Positions 11,902 through 21,383 of a stretch of 64,000 nucleotides of DNA are shown piece by piece. Both the position numbers and the translations under genes were made by a program. A model generated the notes under the pieces. The model did no database searches. It had not been told where the DNA came from and worked only from the letters and a program-made list of their open reading frames with translations. The stretch is from positions 1 to 64,000 of the forward strand of contig JAPDRN010000143.1 in NCBI GenBank assembly GCA_030247855.1, read 5' to 3'. How positions within the stretch are numbered: position 1 is the first letter of the stretch; each line of letters opens with the position of its first letter. The DNA comes from Knufia peltigerae (Eukaryota > Ascomycota > Eurotiomycetes > Chaetothyriales > Trichomeriaceae).

Positions 11902-12962
11902 AAACAAGTTCGAAAAATAGCTTCTACATATTTAGAAAAGAAACACCCGAGGACAACAATTCCCATATTGTGGAGAAGAATTACATACGTGCAAAAATGT
12001 TTCAACATGGTTTGTTCCATTTGCAAAGCCGCTGTCTCTTTTACCTGAGGTGGATTCAAAATTCAACAGATCTTGTGCCTTTGTTTTTGAGTAATAAAAC
12101 CCTTCAAAAGATACTGTGACTACCCCCGCGACAATGAGCCTGTAAAGCACTTGTAGAAGAAGGTGCAACATGCTGAGAAGCGACACCCATCGGCCAGTCG
12201 TGACGGGGCGTGTTTTTGACGGCGTGGGAACCACGGGCGCACCGCCACGGCAGACTCATCAAACGATGACTACAAGGCCATCACTCGGGTACTGTATCGT
12301 AACAGTGACATGAGCAAGGACTCACCGAGGCAGTCTCGGTTCGCCGAAAACGATCCAGGGTTTGGACCCGAAATGGCGAGTTGCTCGGCCGGTTCGGTGC
12401 GAAATGAAAGGGGGGGGGTTTTCGGCCATCTAAAGAACAAATACGCTGGGGAATATTCGGCCCGCTGAGGTTTTGGTCCAGAATTCTCCTCAGAATCTGT
12501 AACTCGAACGGCTCCGGAAGTTTTCGAACTTCCTGATGGGTTTGGCGGAGGTGGTTGGCTTTGATGGGAGAGAAATCCCCAAGTGGGCGTACCGCATCAC
12601 ATGTTGGCCAATTGGCGGCTCGTTAGAAGGGCATTGTGTGAGAGTGTAGACACGCTCATCAGCTCCGTCGTAGAAAGGCACGGCATGGCAAGGCAAAGGC
12701 AGAAAGACATCAACACATCGGAGCTTGGTCTCTAGATTCGTAACACCTCTCTGCCGGCCCATGGTCTTGAAAACCAACCACTGTGAACTATGCATTTGAA
12801 GATGAAGCGAGTCAACAACAGAGAGATCCAATCTATTTCCTTGTTCTTTGCCATGTATTGTCAAGACCGACCCGGGGGAAAAAGGGGAGCATTTGGTAGG
12901 CCACACACATACACACACAATTCACGGTGACGTGATGACATCCGCGGGCCTTTCACACAATT
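11902..12962. other. Intergenic between convergent amidase and CoA ligase
   Basis: Convergent 3-prime flanks, 1061 bp. A minus-strand ORF at 12918-12490 has an unusual composition and no family signal, and is rejected as a gene. A G-run lies at 12411-12418. No RNA gene or transposon feature recognised. Confidence 0.45.
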
Positions 12963-14981
12963 TTACAGTCTAGCCTTCTTGGTCTTCTTCGCTTCCAACT
13001 CTGCCTTGAACTGCTCACGGTAGACTCGCTTCAGAATTTTGCCACTGGCGTTCTTGGGGATGGAGTCGACGAAACGTACACCCCCCTCGAGTCTCTTGTA
13101 CTTGGCGAGTCTACCTGCGACGTGGTCCTTGACGTCTTGTTCGGTGAGGGCAGCTCCTTCGGGGGTGTCTCGCCGCACCACGTACGCACGTGGCAACTCG
13201 GATTCATAGATTGACCCTTGGACACCGATGACGGCGGCATCGACAAGGTGTGGATGGTCCATGAGCACGGCCTCCAGTTCTGGAGGCGCGACTTGAAATC
13301 CACGCACTTTGATAAGTTCCTGAAATTAAAAAAATCAACACAAGAGCATCAGATATGAAATGGCTCGTTCCACGTCGTTTTTGGGATCGAACATTTTTCT
13401 TCTTACCTTCTTGCGGTCGACAATGTACCACAGCTTCGTCTTGGAATCGCAGTAAGCAATGTCTCCAGTCCTGAAGAAGCCTTCGTGGTCGTAGGACTCC
13501 TGGTTGGCCTTTGGATTGTCGAAATAGCCATTGATCAACGTCGGCCCTCGCACGAGAAGTTCTCCGCGGGTGTCATACGCCGAGATGTTGTTACCATCAT
13601 CGTCGACCAGTTTTGCTTCCAGGTTGGGTATCAACCGTCCCACCGCGCCCGTATCGTCAGCTTCAGGATACTTGATCAAGCTGGCAATGCAAGTAAGCTC
13701 CGTCATTCCCCATACCTGTGTGACTGGGCTATCTGGTGCCAGCAGTGCCTGGAAGCGTCGCTGGGTGATCTTTTCCAGTGGAGCGGCTCCACACCAGGCT
13801 GATCGTACACTTTTGAGAGAGTACTTATTACTCAATGGACTCATGATGATATGAATGACGATCTACATAGCCGTGTCAGTTTTGGTGTGCTTGGCTGGTA
13901 AATCTGGGAGGACTTTCGGGAGTGTCGCAGAAGACTCCCACTGGCCGCGCAGAAGAGCATGACAATAACATACCGGAGGCACAACGATCATATGGGTAAT
14001 GCCATACTTCTCAATGTTGGCAAGATACGCTTCGAGTTCGTATCTTCGCATGATATACGTAGCTTTGCCGGCCCGAAACGTTGAGAAGTGTAGCATTGGC
14101 ACCGTTGAAGCGTGAAACATGGGTAGAGCGTGCATATATCGTTCCTTTGGCCACTGTCAGTCCTCTGAGGTGGCAAATGTAATGAATGACCTGAATCTCT
14201 CGAAAACTTACTTCAAATGGCTTAGCATACTTTTCGAATACCAATGTGTGCTGGGCAATGAGATTGGTGTGGCTGTGGTCGACAGCTTTGGGCAATCCCG
14301 TCGTCCCCGAACTAAACAGACGAGTGGCAGTGGTATTCTTTGCGCGCTTCTCATCGTCGAATCGTATCCAATCTTCTTCGCCGTGAGCGAGCAGGGTCGT
14401 CCAGGACTGATATCCCTCGGGGATCTTTTGGCCGTGGACATCGAAAATCAGTATATTGGAGCGTGGTGTGCCCGTTGCTGCTGCAGCTTCTTCGATGGGT
14501 CCAAGCAACTCAGGCTCTGAGATGAAGTACTTGACCCGGGCGACTTTGACATGGTGTACCAACTCCTGGTGAGTATAGCTAGGATTCGTCCCTGTAAAGA
14601 TGCCCCCGACACCGACAACGCCGAGGACCAGTATGGTATAGTAGATCTGCCTCACGTCAGAACCGAGTGCACATATTGAATAAAGCTGCGGCACCCACGT
14701 CGTTGAACGAAGTCACACAGAGACAGTCTCCCTCTTTGAAACCTATAGCCCTTAGGCCTGCAATGACTTTACGGACAAGAGTCCGTACCTGCCGTTGAGA
14801 AAGAGACCGTGACGGGTTGGCTGCATCGAAATAGATCTTGGGGTCTCAAGTCAGTGGTTGAACGAGGAATATTGAAACAGGCCCTTACAGGTTTGTCGAT
14901 ATCGTACTTGGGCCCATCAAATATCCAAGAAAGAAGGTCTTTGTTGGGAATGGGGACGCAGCCATCACCGTGGAAATACAT
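12963..14981 (-). CDS. 4-coumarate-CoA ligase-like acyl-CoA synthetase, PTS1
   Basis: Model: exons 14981-14889, 14836-14699, 14646-14212, 14144-13974, 13862-13407, 13319-12963 (549 aa); introns are 52-111 nt and all phases agree. It belongs to the ANL superfamily. The P-loop is FSSGTTGLPKAV, followed by the HALPMFHA region, the WGMTE motif, GELLVRGP, GFFRTGDIAY, and the hinge-to-C-domain segment KELIKVRGFQVAP. The catalytic Lys is in KNASGKILKR. The protein ends K-K-A-R-L; ARL fits a type-1 peroxisomal signal, as in many fungal 4CL-like proteins. It activates a carboxylic acid (aryl or fatty) to acyl-AMP and then acyl-CoA. Substrate is unknown; a peroxisomal beta-oxidation role is the natural reading. 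Confidence 0.93.
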
Positions 14982-15219
14982 CGTAGTCAATCTGACTTTC
15001 CCACGGTGTATATTGCGCAAGATATAATCGGACAGTACTCGAAAGCTCCGGAAGACACTGCCGTGACAATTACGGAGCTGTAATGTTTTCGTTGAAGGGA
15101 GAGGTCAAATCAGAAGAGAGCCGAACATGCAGACTTCTTTATGTTTATGAAATGCTGGCGTCGATCAGGTTTGCTATCGAGGCTCTTGAGCCTCGGTAGC
15201 GTACTGGAGTTCGCCGAAT

Positions 15220-15357
15220 TTAATAGTGGTACACGAGGTCACATCTGACACACTTGCCTCGAAATCTCTGTCGGAAATTAGGGTGGTCCAGTCCGTCGAA
15301 TTGAACTTTTTGGTTGCAGGGCTCGATCACCATCGCGTTCCAGCGACTCATTGACAT
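15220..15357 (-). CDS. Doubtful small ORF, 45 aa
   Basis: Starts at a true ATG (MSMSRWNAMVIEPC) and ends with FRGKCVRCDLVYHY before TAA. The C-x2-C pair, the charged composition and the compact length look less random than surrounding frames. No family is recognised, and there is no partner exon with a matching phase. It could be a genuine microprotein, a terminal exon or noise. Confidence 0.2.
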   Translation of the reverse strand: MSMSRWNAMVIEPCNQKVQFDGLDHPNFRQRFRGKCVRCDLVYHY

Positions 15358-16019
15358 CGTGCAAGGGAGGAGTGGAGAGTGAGGACTAAGGAGCGAGGAC
15401 AGTCGGTAGTGTCCTGTTCCAACCACTCACCTACTTCTTAACTTTCAACCTTTCGGAAGTAGTACTCGACCTCAGATATCACGGATAGCAGAGAACAAAC
15501 AGATCTATGAGAAAGAAGTGCCGAAACTTGCCTTGTACGCCGGTGTCACATGTTTCGCTCCTCAGCAATGCTGCTTGCGATGGAATGAGGGTGAAGCGAT
15601 TCCTGTATCAATTGCCGTCAATTCAGGAGTTTGTTAATCCACGCCAGTCTGACGGAAATGATACGGCAATGGTTGTACATTACCAGCATTCTGGTACGTC
15701 TTCCAGCAGGGTCGGGAATAAGGTTGATAGCTTGACCAGGGGGTACCCAGCCTACTCGTATAGAATGACTCAGCCTTCCTAGTTACCAGGTATAGGTGAT
15801 TCGTTTTAAAGTGTCAGCTAGGGACGGTCGTCGACTAGTAAGCCGCAACCTAGAGAGCGTCATATCATGTTGAAAGGAAAACACCCGTGACATGTTTGTG
15901 GGCATCAAAGAATTAGGATCAGGGAGTCTGGAATATCAATATTCCGAGCATCCTCGGAGTTCTCCAAGAGTAACGGGTTTCTTAGGTAATCACGTCAACC
16001 GCATACCGCGTCTGCTCGA

Positions 16020-16044
16020 ACGCGCTCCCTTGCACTTTACGCGT
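16020..16044. promoter_or_regulatory. MluI cell-cycle box upstream of dUTPase
   Basis: A perfect ACGCGT lies at 16039-16044, 67 bp before the dUTPase ATG, and a second ACGCG core at 16020-16024. ACGCGT is the known target of the MBF complex at G1/S genes in yeasts and probably other ascomycetes. Function here is inferred. Confidence 0.5.
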
Positions 16045-16110
16045 GTTTGTTCTCTCCATGTCCATGATTGAGCCACCTTTCTCTTCCACACTTTCAATCA
16101 CCCACAAAGT

Positions 16111-16701
16111 ATGACAAGAGCTTCAACACCTCCTCTAGAGAGCAGGAACGGAGATCACCAGGCACCGTCTCTACCTAATACACCCCTCGCAAAGCGCGTC
16201 AAAACCGACAACAACCACGACAACGACAACATGCCTTCAGAAGCCCCCGCCGTTCCCAAACTCACATCGACCTCGCAACCTCCGCTCCTGATCAAGAAAC
16301 TCTCCGCGGATGCGACGACTCCGACGCGGGGATCGTCGTTCGCCGCCGGCTACGATCTGTACGCAGCCAAGTCCATCACCATCCCGTCGCGAGGCAAGGC
16401 TCTGGTCTCTACCGATTTGTCCATCGCGACACCCGAGGGCACGTACGGCCGGATCGCACCCAGATCAGGCCTGGCGGCCAAGAACTTCATCGACACTGGC
16501 GCCGGGGTCATCGATGCCGACTACCGTGGCGAGGTCAAGGTGCTTCTGTTCAACCACAGCGAAGTTGATTTCGAGGTGAAGAAGGGAGACCGCGTCGCAC
16601 AACTCGTCCTCGAGCGGATATATACTCCTGAGATTGTCGAGGTGGAGAACCTCGAAGAGAGTGTCAGAGGCGCTGGCGGATTCGGGAGTACAGGCAGTTA
16701 A
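16111..16701 (+). CDS. dUTP diphosphatase (dUTPase)
   Basis: Intronless, 196 aa. All five trimeric dUTPase motifs are present in order: AGYDLYAA (I), PRSGLAAK (II), GAGVIDADYRGEV (III, with the catalytic Asp and nucleobase pocket), GDRVAQLV (IV) and RGAGGFGSTG (V, phosphate-binding C-terminal arm). About 60 N-terminal residues precede the fold and include a basic PLAKRVKTD stretch that could act as a nuclear signal. An internal Met (MPSEAP) might serve as an alternative start for a shorter form. It converts dUTP to dUMP and pyrophosphate, keeping uracil out of DNA and feeding dTMP synthesis. The ACGCGT box upstream fits S-phase expression. Confidence 0.97.
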   Translation: MTRASTPPLESRNGDHQAPSLPNTPLAKRVKTDNNHDNDNMPSEAPAVPKLTSTSQPPLLIKKLSADATTPTRGSSFAAGYDLYAAKSITIPSRGKALVSTDLSIATPEGTYGRIAPRSGLAAKNFIDTGAGVIDADYRGEVKVLLFNHSEVDFEVKKGDRVAQLVLERIYTPEIVEVENLEESVRGAGGFGSTGS

Positions 16702-17045
16702 GAATCCCACTATGTGATACTTGCCCCATTCATGAGGTGGACGGATGGTGTTGTCATTGTCAACCACCAAAGGCGTCGGGATCAAGGATAGACAAAGATT
16801 ATGGAGTCACGAGTGTGAAAATGCCCGAACCACAGAATAGAAGTCACTTTGCCGCACTGTACGGCGATGAGCTCAAAGAGAAAACGTCAAACTAAAAAGG
16901 AGTTCAGGTTCAGGTTTGAAGCTGTAGTATGCAAAGTGCTTGTTCTCCCAAGCATCTATCTACTGTATGATGCTCTATTTCTTTTCATCTCGAGTGCAGT
17001 ATCCACATCTCTTTTTTGCTCCTGACCTTTTTCACATTTGATGCG
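16702..17045. other. Intergenic between convergent dUTPase and pyridoxal kinase
   Basis: 344 bp of convergent 3-prime flank. No coding frame, repeat or RNA gene seen. Confidence 0.5.
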
Positions 17046-18525
17046 TTATACCTCCATGGCGACGGCCTTGTACCTAGGTTCAGGATGGACCAAGTCCTTT
17101 GCGTTCCTCACGGCCCTGACCTCTGCAGCTTTCGTCTCTGCCAGGTATCTTCTCTTCGCCTCACTGTCGCTGTTCTCGGTGCCTAGTCCCTCCACACCGC
17201 CAACGCTGGCCCCAGGCGACTGACCAAACTTGCTAATCTCCTCGTCCCTCGCCTTCATCGTCTTCTCCAGCACCATGTGCATACTGCTCAGGACCTTTTC
17301 CGTGGCCTTGGCCAACGGCAATTCCGTCGCAGGCACATTGTCATCCGGCATCCAGCTCGCGCGGTCCAACAGGTCGGCTTCCGCGCACGCCTCGCGCAAT
17401 CTCCCGACCATCAAACCCGCGAGCATGTCGCCGGTACCGCTGAAGAAGCAGTCCAGCCGGGGCACTTCGACCTTGAACAGCCTCGCGCCGCCGTCTCGCG
17501 TCTTGCTGCTGCCCACGACCGTCAGGATGTTTCCGTTCCCCTTTGAGCCGTCGTCGTCCTCGTCGGGTTTCGCGGCGTCGCCGGCCGTGACGCTCGTTAC
17601 CACCACATGGCTGGTACCGTACATTTTGTGTAGGGCGCGGACCGCGTTCGCCACGCCGGTCAAACTCGAAATGCTCAGTCCGCTCAACAACTCGGCCTCG
17701 AACTGGTTGGGCAAGATCAAGTCCGCCTCACGAATCAGTTGCTTGTACGCCGGCACAATGTCCTCTGCGACATAGAGCCGGCCTTGGTCGCCCATGACCG
17801 GATCCAAGACCCAGAAGAACCGTCCCGGTTTGACGGCCGCACGGTATCGTAGGTCCCGCGCGATGAGTCCGACGGCCTGCACGACCTCGGCACTGGGCGC
17901 GTAGCCCGAAAGCAGCACGTCAAAGTCCGTCAGGTACGAGTTGCGCAGTCCATTGTAGAGCTCGGTGATTTCTTCGGCGGGTGTGCGTCGGCCCTTGAAT
18001 TGGCGATAACCTGTATGATTGCCTGCAGTGCAAGGAAAGGAAAAAGGTGTCAGTAAAAACATAGCGAGATCTCGTCGATCCAGAATAAGAAACGAAGCAG
18101 TATCGTCGCAACATGCTTTATAAAAGTCGTTGCGCAACGTAAACACGCGTACTTGGTGCCAGGAGTCGGAGCAAGGATGTCAGTTGACGTACTAAATTGC
18201 ACAGTATTGATGGCACCAACATCACACCCTAGGCTTTGCATAACAAATGTGGCCATCGTGTTACCGACATATCTGCATCATCCGAATTTCTTTGATCAAT
18301 AAGAGTTTTCTTTTGGTGCAATGCCTGCCGCCTAACACTGCGCATGGTGCCTTGACCTACCCATATACAACCTTTGATATATTCGTTAGCTACGCGATCG
18401 ATTTTTCTCTCTTAGGCGAGACATAAGAAGCCATGTAGGGGATAAGTTTTTTGTGGTAGGGTTCGTACATGACTGGCGATGGCTAGCACTTTTGTCTCCG
18501 GTATTGACAACTGTGAACAGGCCAT
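17046..18525 (-). CDS. BUD16: Pyridoxal kinase
   Basis: Model: exons 18525-18469, 18371-18361 (11 nt), 18272-18193, 18022-17046 (374 aa); phases agree and the joined product reads IASHVVYGYVGNTMATF, the conserved family start. The ribokinase-type fold is marked by NHTGYRQFKGRRT, WVLDPVMGDQGRLYV, PNQFEAELLSG and the catalytic FFSGTGDMLAGLM (Asp general base in GTGD). It phosphorylates pyridoxal, pyridoxine and pyridoxamine with ATP in vitamin B6 salvage. Compared with compact homologues it has a loop rich in D, G and N (about residues 230-255) and a charged C-terminal tail. The 11-nt exon would be missed by many gene finders, but without it the glycine-rich start is broken. Confidence 0.95.
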
Positions 18526-18987
18526 TTTGACGACTTCGGCATAGACGCAGATGTGGAATGACAGATATCCGAACACGAAATCAAAAGGCCGGTGTCTGAA
18601 AGTGATTGTAACTCAGGTCTATGCTATCATTGCTGTTATGTTGTTGTGGTCGGAAAGAGTCATAAGTATTTCATACTCGTACAAGTCTTTCATTGAAATT
18701 TGATCACGTTGGGGTTGCGCTCGGAAATGACGCAGAGTTCCTTATCTAAGCCGATAAGGCTGGTCAACCATGATAACAGCCTCCTTATTACGCCGCCTCC
18801 GAAGCAACAAAGCACAGTTGATCATCTTTAACACATCATATCCAGCAGATCGACCTTTCAGCAATCGTTCCAGAATCCTCTACGACTGGTCGGATCAATC
18901 GTGCCACATGAACCACGAATTATTCCTTGGCCCTGACTTCATTACGTCTAGCAAATCATGATCACGCCTTTTGTTTCATGCCACCAT
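18526..18987. other. Intergenic, pyridoxal kinase promoter and PCNA 3-prime flank
   Basis: Both neighbours are on the minus strand. A short plus-strand ORF at 18770-18961 shows no family features. Nothing else seen. Confidence 0.45.
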
Positions 18988-19975
18988 TCATTCATCATCG
19001 CCGATCTAGAGATTTAGTAGTTAGTATACCGTCGATGAAAGGCTTTGCACCAGTGCTACGACATACCTTGGGAGCTAGGTAGAACCGAAGGAAGCTGCTT
19101 CCAGAAAGGGTATATTCGACCAAGAGGGGCACTTCTTGCGAAAGGCAAAGCTTGACTCTCGATGAGAGCCCGCTGGCTTTGCAGAAATTCACAAGATATT
19201 TCAGAGAGAAGGTCAACGAGACTGGTTCCGAAAGGTGGATCGAGACATTTTGTTCAGGCTTGTCAACGTTGCTGTGTGACCGCACGGTGACGCTGCCGTT
19301 ACCGATGTCGCCTTGACATGCGAACCGAACACCATCCTTGCTGGCTTCGATAGAGACTGTCATCGTTAGAATATGTTTTGCGGCGGAATTTCATGGTTGC
19401 CCGTACCTGATTCTGACATGGCCAGCAAATCACGGCAGATGCGGGCGAACTCATTGCTGGGCATCTCAATCGTGGCAGCGTATTCGGTGTCTGGGATTCC
19501 CAAATGCTCTTGATCAATGTCCATCAACTTGATATCGTACTCGCTGAGTCTGTCTGTTTCACTGCTCTCGAACACCAGGTTGACGACGTCGGGTGCGTCC
19601 TCGGCCTTGAGGGTAAGAATGTCTTCGTTTTGTGCAGCACGGAGCACCTTGGTCAGGGAGTTGAGGTTGATGCCAAGGGCGATATTTCGATCGCAGCGGT
19701 AGGGAGAGAACATTTCGGCCTTGAGCATCATAGACACTAGGGCAACGTGAGAGTTGTCCATTGCCTGCAAGGCAACACCGGAGTCATTGCAGTCAAAGTT
19801 GCAATCCTGGACGAGGTCTTTGATGGCGTCGACGACCTGTGTTCTGTAAGACTTTTGTGGCTGGAAGTAGCCATGCTGTTCGTACCTTCTTCAGCATCGC
19901 CGCCTGTTCTAAACGTGCTTCCAACACTGCGGACGAGTCAGAAATCATCGAACCATGTAATGTGACACACTTACT
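18988..19975 (-). CDS. POL30: PCNA, DNA sliding clamp
   Basis: Model: 19975 (single base A), 19926-19886, 19836-19407, 19356-19067, 19005-18988, giving 259 aa, the normal PCNA length. The initiator ATG is split: A at 19975, a 48-nt intron with GTAAGT donor and CTGAC branch-like sequence, then TG at 19926. The joined start MLEARLEQAAMLKK matches conserved PCNA. The body has MDNSHVALV, the interdomain connector around LMDIDQEHLGIPDTEY, and the C-terminal LRFYLAPK continued by IGDDE from a last 18-nt exon. It forms the trimeric ring for DNA polymerases delta and epsilon and many repair enzymes in the nucleus. ACGCG cores upstream suggest G1/S control. No ATG in frame upstream offers an alternative start. 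Confidence 0.95.
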
Positions 19976-21383
19976 CGTGGCGGCAGAGATAGATTTGCTT
20001 TTCTAGTAGTCTGAACAACAACAAATACTCGTGCAATGGTGGAGGATGGAATTGTGTGCGATCTGTCTTGCGATCTTAGACGGAATTTGTAAATCAATGA
20101 GAACGCGGTGTCATGATTGAGCGCGAACGCGACGCGGTCTTGGGGGGTAAATTGATTTCTTGGCGCCCTAAGCAATGAGTTGAACGCTTCAGGCTTCAAA
20201 AGGCGCCGCTTTTGACTCGCCTCTTCTCCAGGTATATTCAATTCACTGCGTGCGTTGAGGTTGATTGATTCATGTTCTTGCGTCAGATCAATACAAGTCT
20301 TGCCAGATCGATATGCATTTGCCGGATCAGTATATGTATCTTCCTAGCGTCCCTCGAAAGGCCGTTGACCGCTTCTTGAAGGGATCACATCTTGCGGAAG
20401 AGGAAGTTCTAGCTAGAGAGGCTTCATCTCATGGTCTTGAACTTGCTACCCTCCAGTGCAAGTAGGCCGGACGATAGATGAGTATGGGTTAAGTATCTCG
20501 TCGTGCACTTCAAAAATCCTCCTCTCCTTGCTCATCTAACAGGGTGAGTGGGTAACAAAACTGTCCGTGACAAGTCTCCATCCGCATGCTCCAGCCTTAC
20601 GCTTCAGGGTCACTGCTTAGTCGATCGCTTATTTGCCAGATCTTCAGAAGTTGAGAACGAATCGCTTCTCAAAAAAGGACTATATTGTTTGACGTTTTTC
20701 TACTATGAACAATCCCCCAGCAAACTCTACTGTCCGTGTGTGTATATACAATACTAGGCATGTTGATGGTGGAGCACGGTTCCGATGAGGGGCGGGATTA
20801 GGAGGGGGCGTCTCTGGGAACATCTGTGTCTCTCCCCCATGGCGTCGCTCGGGTAGGTTATGGCTTGAGCACAAAGGTGGTGGGTTCGGTGTAGACTTGG
20901 GGAACACAGCACGTCTATTCTCAGGAAAACTTCTATCTTATGCACAAGGCTGACCATCTACTGCATATCTACCGTCTCCAGGAACCTGAGGCGACTGAGA
21001 CCAGATTATGCGCTAGGGCGATTTGCCCACTGCCTCGGCTACACCGCCTGGGGTCCTTGCCGCCCATCTCTTCTCGATAGTCCCTCGTAACTCGACGTTC
21101 GACGCTCATCTCGGCTGAGACACGGACATCCAGGCATCGAGTACTCCATACGTATGTCGTCTTGGTCCACAAGTTTTGTGGGGTATCGAAAAGCACCTCC
21201 CCATGCTTCAACAACTTGCAGCTTTCCCCGCGACTAGTTAATCTGGTTCTCCTACGAGTCTAGCTTACCAACCCAGATCTCGCGTTATTGCAATAACCTG
21301 GCTCTGTGTTCTCGTCTAAGCATTACTCAGACACAACGAGACCACCACGTCGGTACTTGATCTGCTCACTCCTCCTTCAGACA
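19976..21383. other. Intergenic between PCNA and C2H2-C6 factor
   Basis: Divergent region of about 1.4 kb. The PCNA side holds the 5-prime UTR and ACGCG cores (20103-20136). Minus-strand frames at 20241-19945 and 21214-20969 are open but lack family signal and codon-like composition. No transposon or RNA gene recognised. Confidence 0.4.
20103..20136. promoter_or_regulatory. Cluster of ACGCG (MCB-like) cores upstream of PCNA
   Basis: ACGCG occurs at 20103-20107, 20127-20131 and 20132-20136, about 130-160 bp upstream of the first coding base. Two are directly abutting. This density resembles MBF-type sites of S-phase genes; binding is inferred. Confidence 0.4.

Larger units (their letters stand above)
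14982..16110. other. Intergenic, CoA ligase and dUTPase promoters
   Basis: Divergent region of about 1.1 kb. It contains one doubtful small ORF (15357-15220, minus) and, near its right end, the ACGCGT box of the dUTPase gene. No RNA gene or repeat recognised. Confidence 0.4.

Noticed and set aside
12490..12918. 142-codon minus-strand ORF between amidase and CoA ligase
   Set aside because: Cys/Val-rich start from a CA-repeat, no family resemblance; probably 3-prime flank.
19945..20241. 98-codon ORF upstream of PCNA
   Set aside because: Overlaps the PCNA leader, first intron and MCB cluster; frame not continued by any exon.
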